DNA from: JASLDZ01 sp964235945
GTDB lineage: Bacteria; Pseudomonadota; Alphaproteobacteria; Caulobacterales; Caulobacteraceae
Assembly (NCBI GenBank): GCA_964235945.1
Contig: CAXSDV010000009.1
Coordinates: forward strand, 15,304-79,303
Reading direction: 5' to 3'
DNA length: 64,000 bases
The notes beneath the pieces are model-generated. The model made no database searches. It saw nothing but the letters and a program-made list of their open reading frames with translations, and was not told the origin of the DNA. The position numbers and the translations under genes are program-made. This document shows positions 1-8,287 of this stretch, piece by piece. How positions within the stretch are numbered: the stretch's first letter is position 1; every line of letters starts with the position of its first letter.

Positions 1-1
1 C

Positions 2-178
2 CAGGTGCGCAGCGTGGCGTCCGACCCGGTGGTGCGCGAGGCCTGGGCGCGCGGCCAGCCCGTGTGCGTGCACGGCTGGGTGTATTCGCTCCACGACGGG
101 CTGGCCACGGACCTGGGCGTCACCCTCTGCGGTCCGAACGCGGAGGAGCCGCCCGCTCCCGCGCCTCCGGCGGCGTGA
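2..178 (+). CDS. Beta-class carbonic anhydrase, C-terminal fragment
   Basis: The window opens inside this gene; 58 residues and the TGA stop remain. The segment reads SVASDPVVREAWARGQ and then VHGWVYSLHDGLATDLGV. This matches the C-terminal end of beta-carbonic anhydrases such as E. coli Can, where a VxxAWxRGQ helix is followed by a HGWxYxxHDGLxxDL strand-turn. Known role: zinc-dependent interconversion of CO2 and bicarbonate in the cytoplasm. The zinc ligands and active site lie upstream of the window and cannot be checked. The last 15 or so residues are Pro/Ala-rich and look like a disordered tail. The stop overlaps the start of the next gene, so the two are probably cotranscribed. Confidence 0.85.
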   Translation, partial: QVRSVASDPVVREAWARGQPVCVHGWVYSLHDGLATDLGVTLCGPNAEEPPAPAPPAA

Positions 179-744
179 GCGCCGCGGTCCTCGGGCCCGA
201 CTTCTTCGCGCGGGACGTGGCGGAGGTCGCCCGCGACCTGATCGGCGCCCGCCTGCTGTTGGACGGTGCGGGCGGTTCCATCGTGGAGACCGAGGCCTAT
301 GACCGCGAGGACCCGGCCTCCCACAGCTTTCGCGGGCCCACCGCGCGCAACGCCGCCATGTTCGGGCCGGCGGGCCGCGCCTACGTGTACCGCATCTACG
401 GCGCGCACTGGTGCCTGAACCTGGTGGCGGGCGGCGCGAGCGGGGCCGCCGTCTTGATCCGCGCCCTGGAGCCGCAGGAGGGCGTGGACCTGATGCGGGT
501 GCGGCGCGGGTGCGACGACCCGCGGCGGCTCTGCGCGGGACCGGGGCGTCTTTGCCAGGCGCTGGGAGTGAACCGCGCGCACGACGGCCTGGCCCTGGAC
601 GCGCCGCCCTTCGCCCTCCTGCCCGCGAGCGCCCCCTGCGAGGTGGTGGTCGGCCCCCGCATCGGCCTCAGCAAGGGCGTGGAGACGCCCTGGCGCTTCG
701 GCCTGCGCGGTTCGCGTTTCCTGAGCCGCCCGTTCCGCGCCTGA
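175..744 (+). CDS. 3-methyladenine DNA glycosylase (AAG/MPG family)
   Basis: Predicted monofunctional glycosylase that removes alkylated purines to start base excision repair. The 189-aa product has the AAG-family landmarks in order: FFARDVAEVARDLIGARLL at the N-terminus, VETEAY (its first Glu matches the catalytic Glu of human AAG), a HSFRGPTARNAAMFGPAG block, then YVYRIYGAHWCLN, and later GPGRLCQALGV. Length is normal for bacterial members. I chose the GTG at 175 because it overlaps the carbonic anhydrase stop (GTGA) and begins right before the conserved fold; a longer reading from further upstream would run through the neighbouring gene and adds unrelated sequence. Function is well supported by motifs; exact substrate range is inferred. 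Confidence 0.9.
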   Translation: MSAAVLGPDFFARDVAEVARDLIGARLLLDGAGGSIVETEAYDREDPASHSFRGPTARNAAMFGPAGRAYVYRIYGAHWCLNLVAGGASGAAVLIRALEPQEGVDLMRVRRGCDDPRRLCAGPGRLCQALGVNRAHDGLALDAPPFALLPASAPCEVVVGPRIGLSKGVETPWRFGLRGSRFLSRPFRA

Positions 745-829
745 CCGCGCCGCGCCTTGAGGAGGCGTCAACCCTCGCGTGCCAGTGTGCGCCCCGCGGC
801 GAAGCCCGTCGCGCACCAGGACGGACCCC

Positions 830-2470
830 ATGGCCGAGGCGACGCTGACCCCGGTCGCGGTCTCCATCCCGCGCGCCGCCAGGGCGGGGGGCTGGGTCGC
901 GCCGGCCGCAGCGTTGCTCACGGTCGCGGTGCTGCTGGCGCCGCTCCTGGCCGTGCTGCGCGCGGGCGCGCCGCTCGTGCTGGAGGACGACGGGTACTAC
1001 TACGCGGTGATCGCCCGCAACCTGGCGCGCACCGGCCGCAGCACCTTCGACGGAACGGGCCTCACCAACGGCTACCATCCGCTCTGGCTGTTGCTGGTGA
1101 CGCTCAAGACGCGCCTGCTGGGCGAAGGCGTCGGCCCGATCCTGGCGGCGGAGGCGGCTTGCGTGGGCGTGGGCGCGGCCGTGCTGCTGCGGGGCGCCGG
1201 AGTGCGCGCCTGGGCGCCCGCCGCCGTCTTCACCGTGCTGTGGGCGCATTACGTCGGGGCCATGTCCATGGCGGGCATGGAGGTGTCGCTGCTGGCGGGA
1301 TGCGCCGCGCTGTTCATCGCCCGCCTGGACCCGCGGGCGGGCTCCGCCGGACCGTGGGACGGGCTGGGCCTGGGGCTGGCGGCCGCCGCCTGCATCGGCG
1401 CGCGCATCGACGCGGCCGTGTTCGTCCTGCCCGCGCTGGCGCTGTGCGGACGCACCCGGCGCGCCCGGGGCCTGGCCCTGATGGTGCTCGTCGCGGGCGG
1501 GGCCGTGTACGCGGGCGTGAACCTGCTCCTGTTCGGGGCGGCCCTCCCGATCTCCAGCGCGGTCAAATCGCTGGGCGGCTTGCAGATCAACGAGCGCTAC
1601 CTGCACCAGTTGGTCTCGGACGCGGCCACGGTGGGCCGCGGCGGCCACGGGCGGCTCGTGCTGGCGCTGGTCGGCTTCGCGCTGGCGCCCCTGGCCGCGT
1701 TGCGCCACCCGCGAGGCTCCACCGCGCGGGCGCTGGGCCTGGCCTGCGGGATCGGCGGCGCCGCCTTCTTCGCCAAGCTCGCCTTCGACTCCTCCTGGCA
1801 GGTCTGGCCCTGGTACGGCTTTCCGCTGATCTTCCTGCTCGCGGCGGCCCTCTTCGCCCTGGGGCCCGCGGCCGAGCGCCTGTGCGCGCCGGGCGGGGAG
1901 GGGAGCCGCCCCGGCCGCCGGGCCATGGCCGCCTTCGCCGTCCTGGCCGTGGCGACCCTGGCCGCCAGGGCCGGCCGCCAGGCGCTGTCGCCCCCGCCGA
2001 GCCCCGGCTTCTACGCGGTGAACACGGCCGCAGCCTCGCGCTTCGCCACCCTGACCGGCGGCGCGCCCGTGGGCATGGGCGACCGGGCGGGCTCCTTCGC
2101 CTGGAGCTATCCCGGGCCGGTGGTCCAGCTGGAGGGGCTGGTCAACGACGCGGCCTGGCTGCGGCTCCTGAAGACCCGGGGCGACGCGAAAGCGGAGCTG
2201 TGCCGCCGGGGCGTGCGCTTCATGGCCGCCTACCAGCCGCCGCTCGGCCGTTACGACCGGCTGGTCGTGCCCGTCATGCGCCCGGCGCTGACCCAGTACC
2301 GCGCCCCCGGCGTGGAGGTCCGCGCCGCCGACGAGCTGGCGGCGGTGGGCGACCCCGCGCTCTACGCCAGCGTGGAGGACGGCGACGACACCCTGCACCT
2401 TTGGCGGCTGCGCTGTTCCGGCGCGCTCCCGCGTGGCCCGGGCGCCACCGCCGGGAACCGTCCACGCTGA
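830..2470 (+). CDS. Polytopic membrane protein, possible GT-C-type glycosyltransferase
   Basis: A 546-aa protein with a short cytoplasmic N-terminus and roughly ten hydrophobic segments spread over its length. Near residues 50-85 it carries EDDGYYYAVIARNLA followed by TNGYHPLW. An acidic pair right after the first membrane segment, followed by Tyr-rich sequence, is typical of GT-C transferases (ArnT/PMT-like and DUF2029-type), which move sugars from polyprenyl-phosphate carriers at the membrane outer face. The C-terminal 120 residues are mostly soluble. No pathway neighbours point to a substrate. The ATG at 830 follows AGGACGG; an in-frame upstream ATG at 779 adds a Pro/Arg-rich leader and is less likely. 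The family call is inference from fold-level pattern only. Confidence 0.6.
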   Translation: MAEATLTPVAVSIPRAARAGGWVAPAAALLTVAVLLAPLLAVLRAGAPLVLEDDGYYYAVIARNLARTGRSTFDGTGLTNGYHPLWLLLVTLKTRLLGEGVGPILAAEAACVGVGAAVLLRGAGVRAWAPAAVFTVLWAHYVGAMSMAGMEVSLLAGCAALFIARLDPRAGSAGPWDGLGLGLAAAACIGARIDAAVFVLPALALCGRTRRARGLALMVLVAGGAVYAGVNLLLFGAALPISSAVKSLGGLQINERYLHQLVSDAATVGRGGHGRLVLALVGFALAPLAALRHPRGSTARALGLACGIGGAAFFAKLAFDSSWQVWPWYGFPLIFLLAAALFALGPAAERLCAPGGEGSRPGRRAMAAFAVLAVATLAARAGRQALSPPPSPGFYAVNTAAASRFATLTGGAPVGMGDRAGSFAWSYPGPVVQLEGLVNDAAWLRLLKTRGDAKAELCRRGVRFMAAYQPPLGRYDRLVVPVMRPALTQYRAPGVEVRAADELAAVGDPALYASVEDGDDTLHLWRLRCSGALPRGPGATAGNRPR

Positions 2471-2530
2471 CCTGCGGCCGAGCTCCGAACCGTTCTTGAC
2501 CCCGTGCGGGGGGGTGGTCAAAACGAGTCG

Positions 2531-4354
2531 ATGGCGCGGGGCGGCTTGAGTTTCTGGGGGAAGCTGAAGCGCGACGCTCGCTTCATCCGGGGGCTGTCGC
2601 GCACGAACAGGCGCGTGCGCTCGGTGTCGCCCACCTCGCCCAACCTCGTGTGCGACGACCTGGAGGCGGTGGTCGACCGCCATCCCCAGCGGCCCGCCCT
2701 CGCCTTCGAAGGGCGCACGCTGACCTACGCGCAGATGGATGCGCTGGCCAATCGCTACGCGCACTGGGCCAAGGCGCGCAACATCAAGCGCGGGGACGTG
2801 GTGGCGTTGTTCACCCCCAACCGGCTGGAATACGTACCCATCTGGTACGGCCTGTCCAAGGTGGGCGTCGTCGCCGCGCTGATCGACGACGCGGTGGTCG
2901 GGGCGGACCTCGTCCATTGCCTGGACGCGTGCGGCGCCGCCCACCTGATCTGCGACGCCTGGACCGCGCCCGCCTTCGAGGCGGTGCGCGCCGCGCTCGC
3001 GCGCTCCCTGACCGAGTGGATCGTGGGCGGCGGCGTGGAGACGGGCGCCGTGCGCGGCGACCGCGACCTGGACCGCACGCTCAAGGGCGTCTCGGCCCTG
3101 CGGCCCGACCGCGAGACCGCGCGCGCGGGGCTCACCGCCAAGGACCTGGCGCTGTACGTCTACACCGGGGGCGCCACCGGCCCGCCCAAAGCCGCGCGCG
3201 TCACCCACATGCGCGCCCAGGTCCAGATGCGCGGCTTCGCCGCCGCCACGGAGGCGGGGCCGAACGACCGCACCTACAACCCGCTGCCGCTGCACAGCTT
3301 CACCGGCGGCCTGTGCGGGATCGGCCCCGCCCTGCTCAACGGCGGCCTGCTGCTGGTCAAGCGCGGCTTCTCCGCCGACCGGTTCTGGGAGGAGGCGGCC
3401 GCGGACGAGGCGACGCTGTTCGTCTACGCCGGCGAACTCTGCCGCCGCCTCCTGGCCCAGCCCGAACGCGCGGGAGAGCGCGACCACAAGCTGAAGCTCG
3501 CCTTCGGCGCCGGGCTGAGCGGCGAGGCGTGGCCCACGCTGGTCGCGCGCTTCGCCGTTCCGCGCGTCCTGGAATCCTACGGCGCGACGGAGGGGAACGT
3601 CTCGCTGATCAACTTCGACGGGCGCGTGGGCGCGGTGGGCCGCACGCCCCGCTACCTGCGCCGCCGCTCCAAGGTCCGCCTCGCCGCCTACGACTTGGAG
3701 ACGGGCGAGCTGCTGCGCGACGGCCGCGGGCTGGTCGTACCCGTGCGGCCCGGCCAGGTCGGCGAGGCGCTGGGGGCCGTCGACCCGAACGATCCGCGCG
3801 CGGCCTGCGCCGGCTACGGCGACCGCGCCGCCTCCGAGGCCAGGCTGGTCCGCGACGTGGCCGCGAAGGGCGACGTCTGGTTCCGCACGGGCGACCTCAT
3901 GCGCGAGGACGAGGAGGGCTACATCCAGTTCGTCGACCGAACGGACGACGCCTTCCGTTGCGGGGGCGAGGACGTGTTCACCCGCGAGGTGGCCGAGCGG
4001 CTGACGGCGGTCCCGGCCGTGCTGGAGGCGGCGGTCTACGGCGTGGAGACGCCCACCGCCAAGAGTCGGGCCGCAATGGCCGCCCTGGTGGTCGGACCGG
4101 GCTTCGACCTGGAGGGCTTGGCGGCGCGCATCGACGCGGACCTGCCGCCCCACGCCCGTCCCCGCCTCCTGCGCCTGACCCCCCGCCTGCCCACCACCGC
4201 CACCTTCAGGATCAGGAAGAGCGACCTCCTGGCCGACGGGTACGATCCCGAGCGCATGGACGGCCCGGCCTATGTCCGCGAGCCCGGCGGGCCCTTCCGC
4301 CCGCTGGACGCCGCCGAGCGCGACCGCATCACCTCCGGTCAGGTCCCGCTCTAG
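2531..4354 (+). CDS. Divergent long-chain acyl-CoA synthetase (FATP/FadD6-like, AMP-binding)
   Basis: A 607-aa member of the ANL adenylating superfamily, closest in layout to the FATP/very-long-chain acyl-CoA synthetases that activate fatty acids to acyl-CoA with ATP. The adenylation landmarks are visible in order: a P-loop-like YTGGATGPPK at residues 211-220, ESYGATEGN, WFRTGDLM, and a C-terminal domain ending GYDPERMDG. Several positions differ from the family: the P-loop normally reads YTSGTTGLPK, the hinge normally has WKGENVST where this has CGGEDVFT, and the A10 region reads TFRIRK where TGTFK carries the catalytic Lys. Activity or specificity may therefore be altered. The ATG at 2531 was chosen over a GTG at 2504. 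The gene stands alone, with no linked lipid genes. Confidence 0.75.
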   Translation: MARGGLSFWGKLKRDARFIRGLSRTNRRVRSVSPTSPNLVCDDLEAVVDRHPQRPALAFEGRTLTYAQMDALANRYAHWAKARNIKRGDVVALFTPNRLEYVPIWYGLSKVGVVAALIDDAVVGADLVHCLDACGAAHLICDAWTAPAFEAVRAALARSLTEWIVGGGVETGAVRGDRDLDRTLKGVSALRPDRETARAGLTAKDLALYVYTGGATGPPKAARVTHMRAQVQMRGFAAATEAGPNDRTYNPLPLHSFTGGLCGIGPALLNGGLLLVKRGFSADRFWEEAAADEATLFVYAGELCRRLLAQPERAGERDHKLKLAFGAGLSGEAWPTLVARFAVPRVLESYGATEGNVSLINFDGRVGAVGRTPRYLRRRSKVRLAAYDLETGELLRDGRGLVVPVRPGQVGEALGAVDPNDPRAACAGYGDRAASEARLVRDVAAKGDVWFRTGDLMREDEEGYIQFVDRTDDAFRCGGEDVFTREVAERLTAVPAVLEAAVYGVETPTAKSRAAMAALVVGPGFDLEGLAARIDADLPPHARPRLLRLTPRLPTTATFRIRKSDLLADGYDPERMDGPAYVREPGGPFRPLDAAERDRITSGQVPL

Positions 4355-4405
4355 CTTTGCACGACGCGGAGCGGCGGAGCGGCAAACCCCATGCCGGAGC
4401 ACTTT

Positions 4406-4436
4406 ACTTTACAAAGTTGTCTGTCTAGGTTCTACC
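4406..4436 (+). promoter_or_regulatory. Promoter with palindromic operator candidate for the membrane protein/regulator pair
   Basis: This is an AT-rich island in otherwise GC-rich DNA. It contains ACTTTACAAAGT (4406-4417), a perfect 5+2+5 inverted repeat, preceded directly by another ACTTT. TTTACA (4408-4413) could serve as a -35 box with TCTACC (4431-4436) at 17-base spacing, which puts the palindrome on top of the -35 element, as expected for a repressor site. The downstream operon encodes a small winged-helix regulator, the obvious candidate to bind here. This is inference; no binding data can be seen in the sequence. Confidence 0.45.
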
Positions 4437-4458
4437 GTATCGAACGGGGAGCCTGTCC

Positions 4459-5058
4459 ATGACCGACCACATCGCCGCCATCCGCGACGACCTCGCCTTC
4501 ATGCGCGGCCTGGCCGAGGTCGAGGAGCCGCGCGCGTCACGCAAGGCGGGCGTGATCCTGTCCGCCGCCGGGGTGATCTTCGGCGGGGCCAGCCTCGTCG
4601 CTTGGCGGGCGGCCTCGGGCGCCCTGCCCGCCGGGGTCCTCGCCTGGGCCTGGCTGGTCGCCACCGGCCTGTTCGTGGGCGTGCTGGTCACGACGCTGAT
4701 CGTGTTCGGACGGTCGCGGGGCGTGCGCGACCGGGCCACGGGCATGGCCTGGTCAGGGGTCGGGGGGGCGCTGTTCGCCATCTTCCTCGGCCTCTACGCG
4801 GCGGCGACGGCGACGGGCGGTTCCGCCGTGTTCGCCGCGGTCCCCACCGTCGTGCTGGCGCTCTACGGCGCGGGCTGGACGGTGGCGTCCACCATGTCGG
4901 GCCGGCGGTGGCAGGCGGCGGTGGCGCTGGGCTGCTACTCGGCCGCCGCCGCCATCGGCTTCCTGGCCGCGAGCGCGGCGGTGTTCCTGGCCTACGCCGC
5001 CGCCCTGCTGCTGCTGGTCGCCGCGCCCGGCCTCGTGCTGCTCGCGCGCCGGGACTGA
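4459..5058 (+). CDS. Six-helix inner membrane protein of unknown function
   Basis: A 199-aa protein with a 30-residue cytoplasmic N-terminus (MTDHIAAIRDDLAFMRGLAE, predicted amphipathic helix) followed by about six hydrophobic segments. No catalytic motif is visible. GGGGAG sits a few bases before the ATG as a ribosome binding site. It is followed after 5 bases by a small winged-helix regulator and shares its AT-rich promoter. Membrane protein plus ArsR/MarR-like regulator pairs are common in proteobacteria and often autoregulated, but the physiological signal is unknown. I do not recognise a family beyond that. Confidence 0.75.
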   Translation: MTDHIAAIRDDLAFMRGLAEVEEPRASRKAGVILSAAGVIFGGASLVAWRAASGALPAGVLAWAWLVATGLFVGVLVTTLIVFGRSRGVRDRATGMAWSGVGGALFAIFLGLYAAATATGGSAVFAAVPTVVLALYGAGWTVASTMSGRRWQAAVALGCYSAAAAIGFLAASAAVFLAYAAALLLLVAAPGLVLLARRD

Positions 5059-5063
5059 GTTCG

Positions 5064-5381
5064 GTGGACGGGTTCGACATCGACCAGATCGACGAGGTGA
5101 TCCACGGCCGGCTGCGGCTGGGCGTCATGGCCCACCTCGCCAACGTGGATGGCGCGGAGTTCGGCGAACTCAAGCGCCGGCTGCAGTGCACGGACGGCAA
5201 CCTGTCGGCGCACCTGCGCAAGCTGGAGGAGGCGGGCTACGTTCTGGTGGAGAAGAGCTTCGTGGGCCGAAAGCCCTTGACGCGCGCGCGGATCACCGGC
5301 GAGGGCCGCACCGCCTTCCTGGCCTACCTCGACGCCCTCGGCCGCCTGGTGGACGGCGCGCGCGAGTTCGGCGGCGCCTGA
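5064..5381 (+). CDS. Small winged-helix transcriptional regulator (MarR/ArsR-like)
   Basis: A 105-aa protein that is almost entirely one winged-helix domain. Helices run through LRLGVMAHLANVDGAEFGEL, then the recognition-helix region CTDGNLSAHLRKLEEAGYV, then a wing built from VEKSFVGRKPLTRARIT and a C-terminal helix. The layout matches stand-alone HTH domains of the HTH_34 type. No metal- or ligand-binding cysteines are seen, so the signal is unknown. The start is taken as GTG at 5064, six bases after the stop of the membrane protein; no ATG precedes the domain. Likely role (inference): repressor or activator of its own two-gene operon through the palindrome at 4406-4417. Confidence 0.8.
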   Translation: MDGFDIDQIDEVIHGRLRLGVMAHLANVDGAEFGELKRRLQCTDGNLSAHLRKLEEAGYVLVEKSFVGRKPLTRARITGEGRTAFLAYLDALGRLVDGAREFGGA

Positions 5382-5472
5382 GCGTCGCGGGTCCCGCCGC
5401 GTTCCCTCGAACGCGATCGGCTCCTAGATTGCAGCAACGGCCGGCCGCTCGTCGTGCCCGGGAGAGCCCGTC

Positions 5473-6939
5473 ATGCGCGACCTTCTGCAGTTCTACATCG
5501 ACGGCGCCTGGGTCGACCCCGCCGAGCCCCGCGCCCAGGACGTGGTCGACCCCGCGACCGAGCAGGTGTCGGGGCGCGTCTGCCTGGGCTCGGCCGTCGA
5601 CGTGGACCGCGCCGCCCAGGCCGCGCGGCGCGCCTTCGCCGGCTGGTCGCGAACCTCGCGCGCGGAGCGGCTGGAGCTGCTGGGCCGGCTCCTGACCGAG
5701 TACCAGGCGCGCTACGCTGAGGTGGCGGCCGCCATCACGCTGGAGATGGGCGCCCCCGCCTGGCTCGCCCGGCGCGCCCAGGCCGCCATGGGGGTGGCGC
5801 ACCTGACCACCGCCATCTCCGTGCTGGAGGGCTACGTGTTCGAGGAGCGCCAGGGCAGCTTCGACCTGGTCCGCGAGCCGGTGGGCGTGTGCGGCCTCAT
5901 CACGCCCTGGAACTGGCCGATCAACCAGGTGGCGGCCAAGGTCGCCCCGGCGCTCGCCACCGGCTGCACCGTGGTGCTCAAGCCCAGCGAGATGGCCCCG
6001 TACTCCGCCGCCCTGTTCGCCGAGGCGGTGCACGCGGCGGGCTTCCCGCCCGGAGTGTTCAACCTGGTCAACGGCGACGGCCCGACGGTGGGCGCCGCCA
6101 TCGCCTCGCACCCGGAGGTGGACATGGTGTCGTTCACCGGCTCGACCCGCGCGGGGGTGGAGGTGGCCCGGGCGGCGGCTCCCACCGTCAAGCGCGTGCA
6201 CCAGGAGTTGGGCGGCAAGAGCCCCAACATCGTCCTGCCCGACGCCGACCTCGCCAAGGCGGTGGCCGCGGGCGTGCGCTCGGTGATGATGAACTCGGGC
6301 CAGTCGTGCAACGCCCCCACGCGCCTGCTCGCGCCCCGCGCGCGGATGGACGAGGTGAAAGCGCTGGCGGCGGCGGCCGTCGCCAAGGCGACGGTGGGGC
6401 CTCCGGACGGCGACGTTCAGCTCGGCCCCGTGGTCAGCCGCGTGCAGTGGGACAGGATCCAGATGCTGATCGCCAAGGGCGTGGAGGAGGGGGCCGTGCT
6501 GGTCGCCGGCGGGCCGGGCCGCCCCGAGGGCCTGGAGGCCGGCTGGTACGTGCGTCCCACCGTGTTCGCCGACGTGACGCCCGACATGACCGTGGCGCGC
6601 GAGGAGATCTTCGGGCCCGTGCTCGTGATTCTGGCCTATGACGACGTGGACCAGGCGATCGAGATCGCCAACGACACGCCCTACGGCCTCGCCGCCTACG
6701 TCCAGGGCTCCGATCTCGGCCAGGTGCGCGAAGTGGCGTCGCGCCTGCGCGCCGGCCAGGTGCTGGTCAACAACGCCGGGCCGGACATGACCGCCCCCTT
6801 CGGCGGCTACAAGCAGTCGGGCAACGGCCGCGAGTGGGGCGCCCACGCCTTCGCCGAGTTCCTGGAGATCAAGGCGCTGGTCGGCCTGCCCGCCGTGCAG
6901 GCGCAAGCTCCCGAGCGCGAAATGCAGCCGGCGGGCTGA
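5473..6939 (+). CDS. NAD(P)-dependent aldehyde dehydrogenase
   Basis: A 488-aa aldehyde dehydrogenase, the usual length for the family, which oxidises aldehydes to carboxylic acids with NAD(P)+. Catalytic features are intact: TPWNWP with Asn147, the general-base Glu245 in HQELGGKSPNI, and the nucleophile Cys279 in NSGQSCNAPTR. FGGYKQSGNGREWG near the C-terminus is also typical. The substrate cannot be read from sequence; the overall type resembles broad-range betaine-aldehyde-like or aromatic aldehyde dehydrogenases. GGGAGAG lies upstream of the ATG. The gene is monocistronic, with a strong hairpin just after its stop. Confidence 0.9.
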   Translation: MRDLLQFYIDGAWVDPAEPRAQDVVDPATEQVSGRVCLGSAVDVDRAAQAARRAFAGWSRTSRAERLELLGRLLTEYQARYAEVAAAITLEMGAPAWLARRAQAAMGVAHLTTAISVLEGYVFEERQGSFDLVREPVGVCGLITPWNWPINQVAAKVAPALATGCTVVLKPSEMAPYSAALFAEAVHAAGFPPGVFNLVNGDGPTVGAAIASHPEVDMVSFTGSTRAGVEVARAAAPTVKRVHQELGGKSPNIVLPDADLAKAVAAGVRSVMMNSGQSCNAPTRLLAPRARMDEVKALAAAAVAKATVGPPDGDVQLGPVVSRVQWDRIQMLIAKGVEEGAVLVAGGPGRPEGLEAGWYVRPTVFADVTPDMTVAREEIFGPVLVILAYDDVDQAIEIANDTPYGLAAYVQGSDLGQVREVASRLRAGQVLVNNAGPDMTAPFGGYKQSGNGREWGAHAFAEFLEIKALVGLPAVQAQAPEREMQPAG

Positions 6940-6942
6940 GCG

Positions 6943-6981
6943 GGGCGGGGCGGGCGCCGTCGACGGCGCCCGCCCCCGCCC
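6943..6981. terminator. Bidirectional GC hairpin between convergent genes
   Basis: A near-perfect inverted repeat centred on GTCGAC at about 6961. The inner arms CGGGCGCCG and CGGCGCCCG (6951-6959 and 6964-6972) pair perfectly, and the outer G-rich and C-rich arms extend the stem with one bulge. It fills the whole gap between the aldehyde dehydrogenase and nhaA stops, so it can serve both strands. There is no clear T-tract, as is common in GC-rich genomes. Confidence 0.6.
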
Positions 6982-8193
6982 TCATCCGCCGTCCTGCGGA
7001 CCGAGGCGCCGCCGCCGCGCCTGGAAGGTGAGCATGGCGCCGCCCAGGGCCGTGGCGCACAGGCTCGCCCCCACGATGCCCAGGCGCGCCCCCGCCTGCG
7101 CCGCCGCGCCCGCGTGGGGGAAGGCCAGACCCGCCAGGTAGAGGCTCATGGTGAAGCCCACCCCGCAGAGCAGGGACACGGCGAACAGCTCGCTCCACCC
7201 CGCGCCGGAGGGCCTGTGGGCGAGCCCCAGCCGCTCGGCGGCGGCGCAGGCGCCCATCACCCCCAGCGGCTTGCCGACGACCAGCCCCGCCGCGATGCCG
7301 AGCGGCACCGGGCCCAGCACCTGGGCCGCGGTGAGACCGCGCAGGGAGAAGCCGGCCGCGGCGAAGGCGAACAGGGGCAGGATCAGGTAGGCGGCGTAGG
7401 GGTGCAGCGTGTCGCTCGCCCGCTCCAGGAAGCCGCGCTCGCCCATGCGGCGCGGTTCCAGCGGGATGGTCATGGCCGCCGCCACCCCCGCGACCGACGG
7501 GCTGACGCCCGAGTCCAGCGTCGCCGCCCAGAGCACGGCCGCCGTCGCGACGTAGAGCGGCAGGGGGGCGGTCCGCCAGCGCCCGAGCAGGGCCAGCACG
7601 CCCAGGGCCGCCCCCGCCGTCGCCAGGGCGCCCAGGTCCACGTGGTGGGTGAACAGCACGCCGATCAGCACCACGGCCCCCAGGTCGTCGGCCACGGCCA
7701 AGGCCAGCAGGAAGGTGCGCAGGGCGGGCGGCGCGCTTCGCCCGAACACCGACAGGGCGGCCAGGGCGAAGGCGATGTCGGTCGCCACGGGCGTCGGCCA
7801 GCCCCCGGGCGCGCCGCCGGGCAGAAGGCGGTTGACCAGCACGTAGATGAGGGCGGGCGCGATCATCCCGCCCAGCGCCGCCGCCACCGGCAAAGCCAGG
7901 CGGCGCGGCGAGGAGAGCTCGCCCCGCACCGTCTCGAACTTGATCTCGAGGCCGACGACGAAGAAGAACACCGTCATCAGCCCCTCCTTGATCCAGTCGA
8001 GGGAGGAGAGGGTGTGGCTCCAGGCGCCCACCTGCACGGTCCAGGGATGCCCGAGCCAGGCCTCGTAGTCGGACGCCGCCGCACTGTTGGCCGCCGTGAT
8101 CCCGAGCAGGGCGGCGACGGCCAGGATCGCGCCCGCCCCCGTTTCCGTGCGCAGGAAGTCGAGCGTCATGCGGCGAAGCGTTCGGCGGGTCAT
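6982..8193 (-). CDS. nhaA: Na+/H+ antiporter NhaA
   Basis: Inner-membrane secondary antiporter that expels Na+ (or Li+) in exchange for protons, for pH and salt homeostasis. The 403-aa product has about twelve membrane segments. Key residues are present: Asp139 in TPVATDIAFALAAL (equivalent to E. coli Asp133) and the ion-binding pair Asp169-Asp170 in LALAVADDLGAVVL (equivalent to Asp163-Asp164). VVGKPLGV carries the conserved Lys of helix X, and GLEIKFETVRGEL is also highly characteristic. The start used is the first ATG; an internal ATG at 8169 (MTLDFL) is an alternative. It is monocistronic and convergent with the aldehyde dehydrogenase gene. Confidence 0.95.
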   Translation of the reverse strand: MTRRTLRRMTLDFLRTETGAGAILAVAALLGITAANSAAASDYEAWLGHPWTVQVGAWSHTLSSLDWIKEGLMTVFFFVVGLEIKFETVRGELSSPRRLALPVAAALGGMIAPALIYVLVNRLLPGGAPGGWPTPVATDIAFALAALSVFGRSAPPALRTFLLALAVADDLGAVVLIGVLFTHHVDLGALATAGAALGVLALLGRWRTAPLPLYVATAAVLWAATLDSGVSPSVAGVAAAMTIPLEPRRMGERGFLERASDTLHPYAAYLILPLFAFAAAGFSLRGLTAAQVLGPVPLGIAAGLVVGKPLGVMGACAAAERLGLAHRPSGAGWSELFAVSLLCGVGFTMSLYLAGLAFPHAGAAAQAGARLGIVGASLCATALGGAMLTFQARRRRLGPQDGG

Positions 8194-8287
8194 GCGCCGG
8201 GGCTAACATCCATCCAGAGCGGGCTGAAGCGTTGATCCCGCGCCGTGCGGCCTTGTCCGGGGCCGCCGGGCGGCGCACCTCCCCGCC

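Noticed and set aside
668..4402. 1244-codon open frame on the minus strand
   Set aside because: It lies antisense to two well-supported plus-strand genes, has the repetitive Arg/Gly/Ala/Gln composition of high-GC shadow frames and shows no domain. The same holds for the long antisense frames at 5293-6906, 16233-21494, 49474-51366, 51587-54541 and 54538-57786 (apart from the feoA end of the last).
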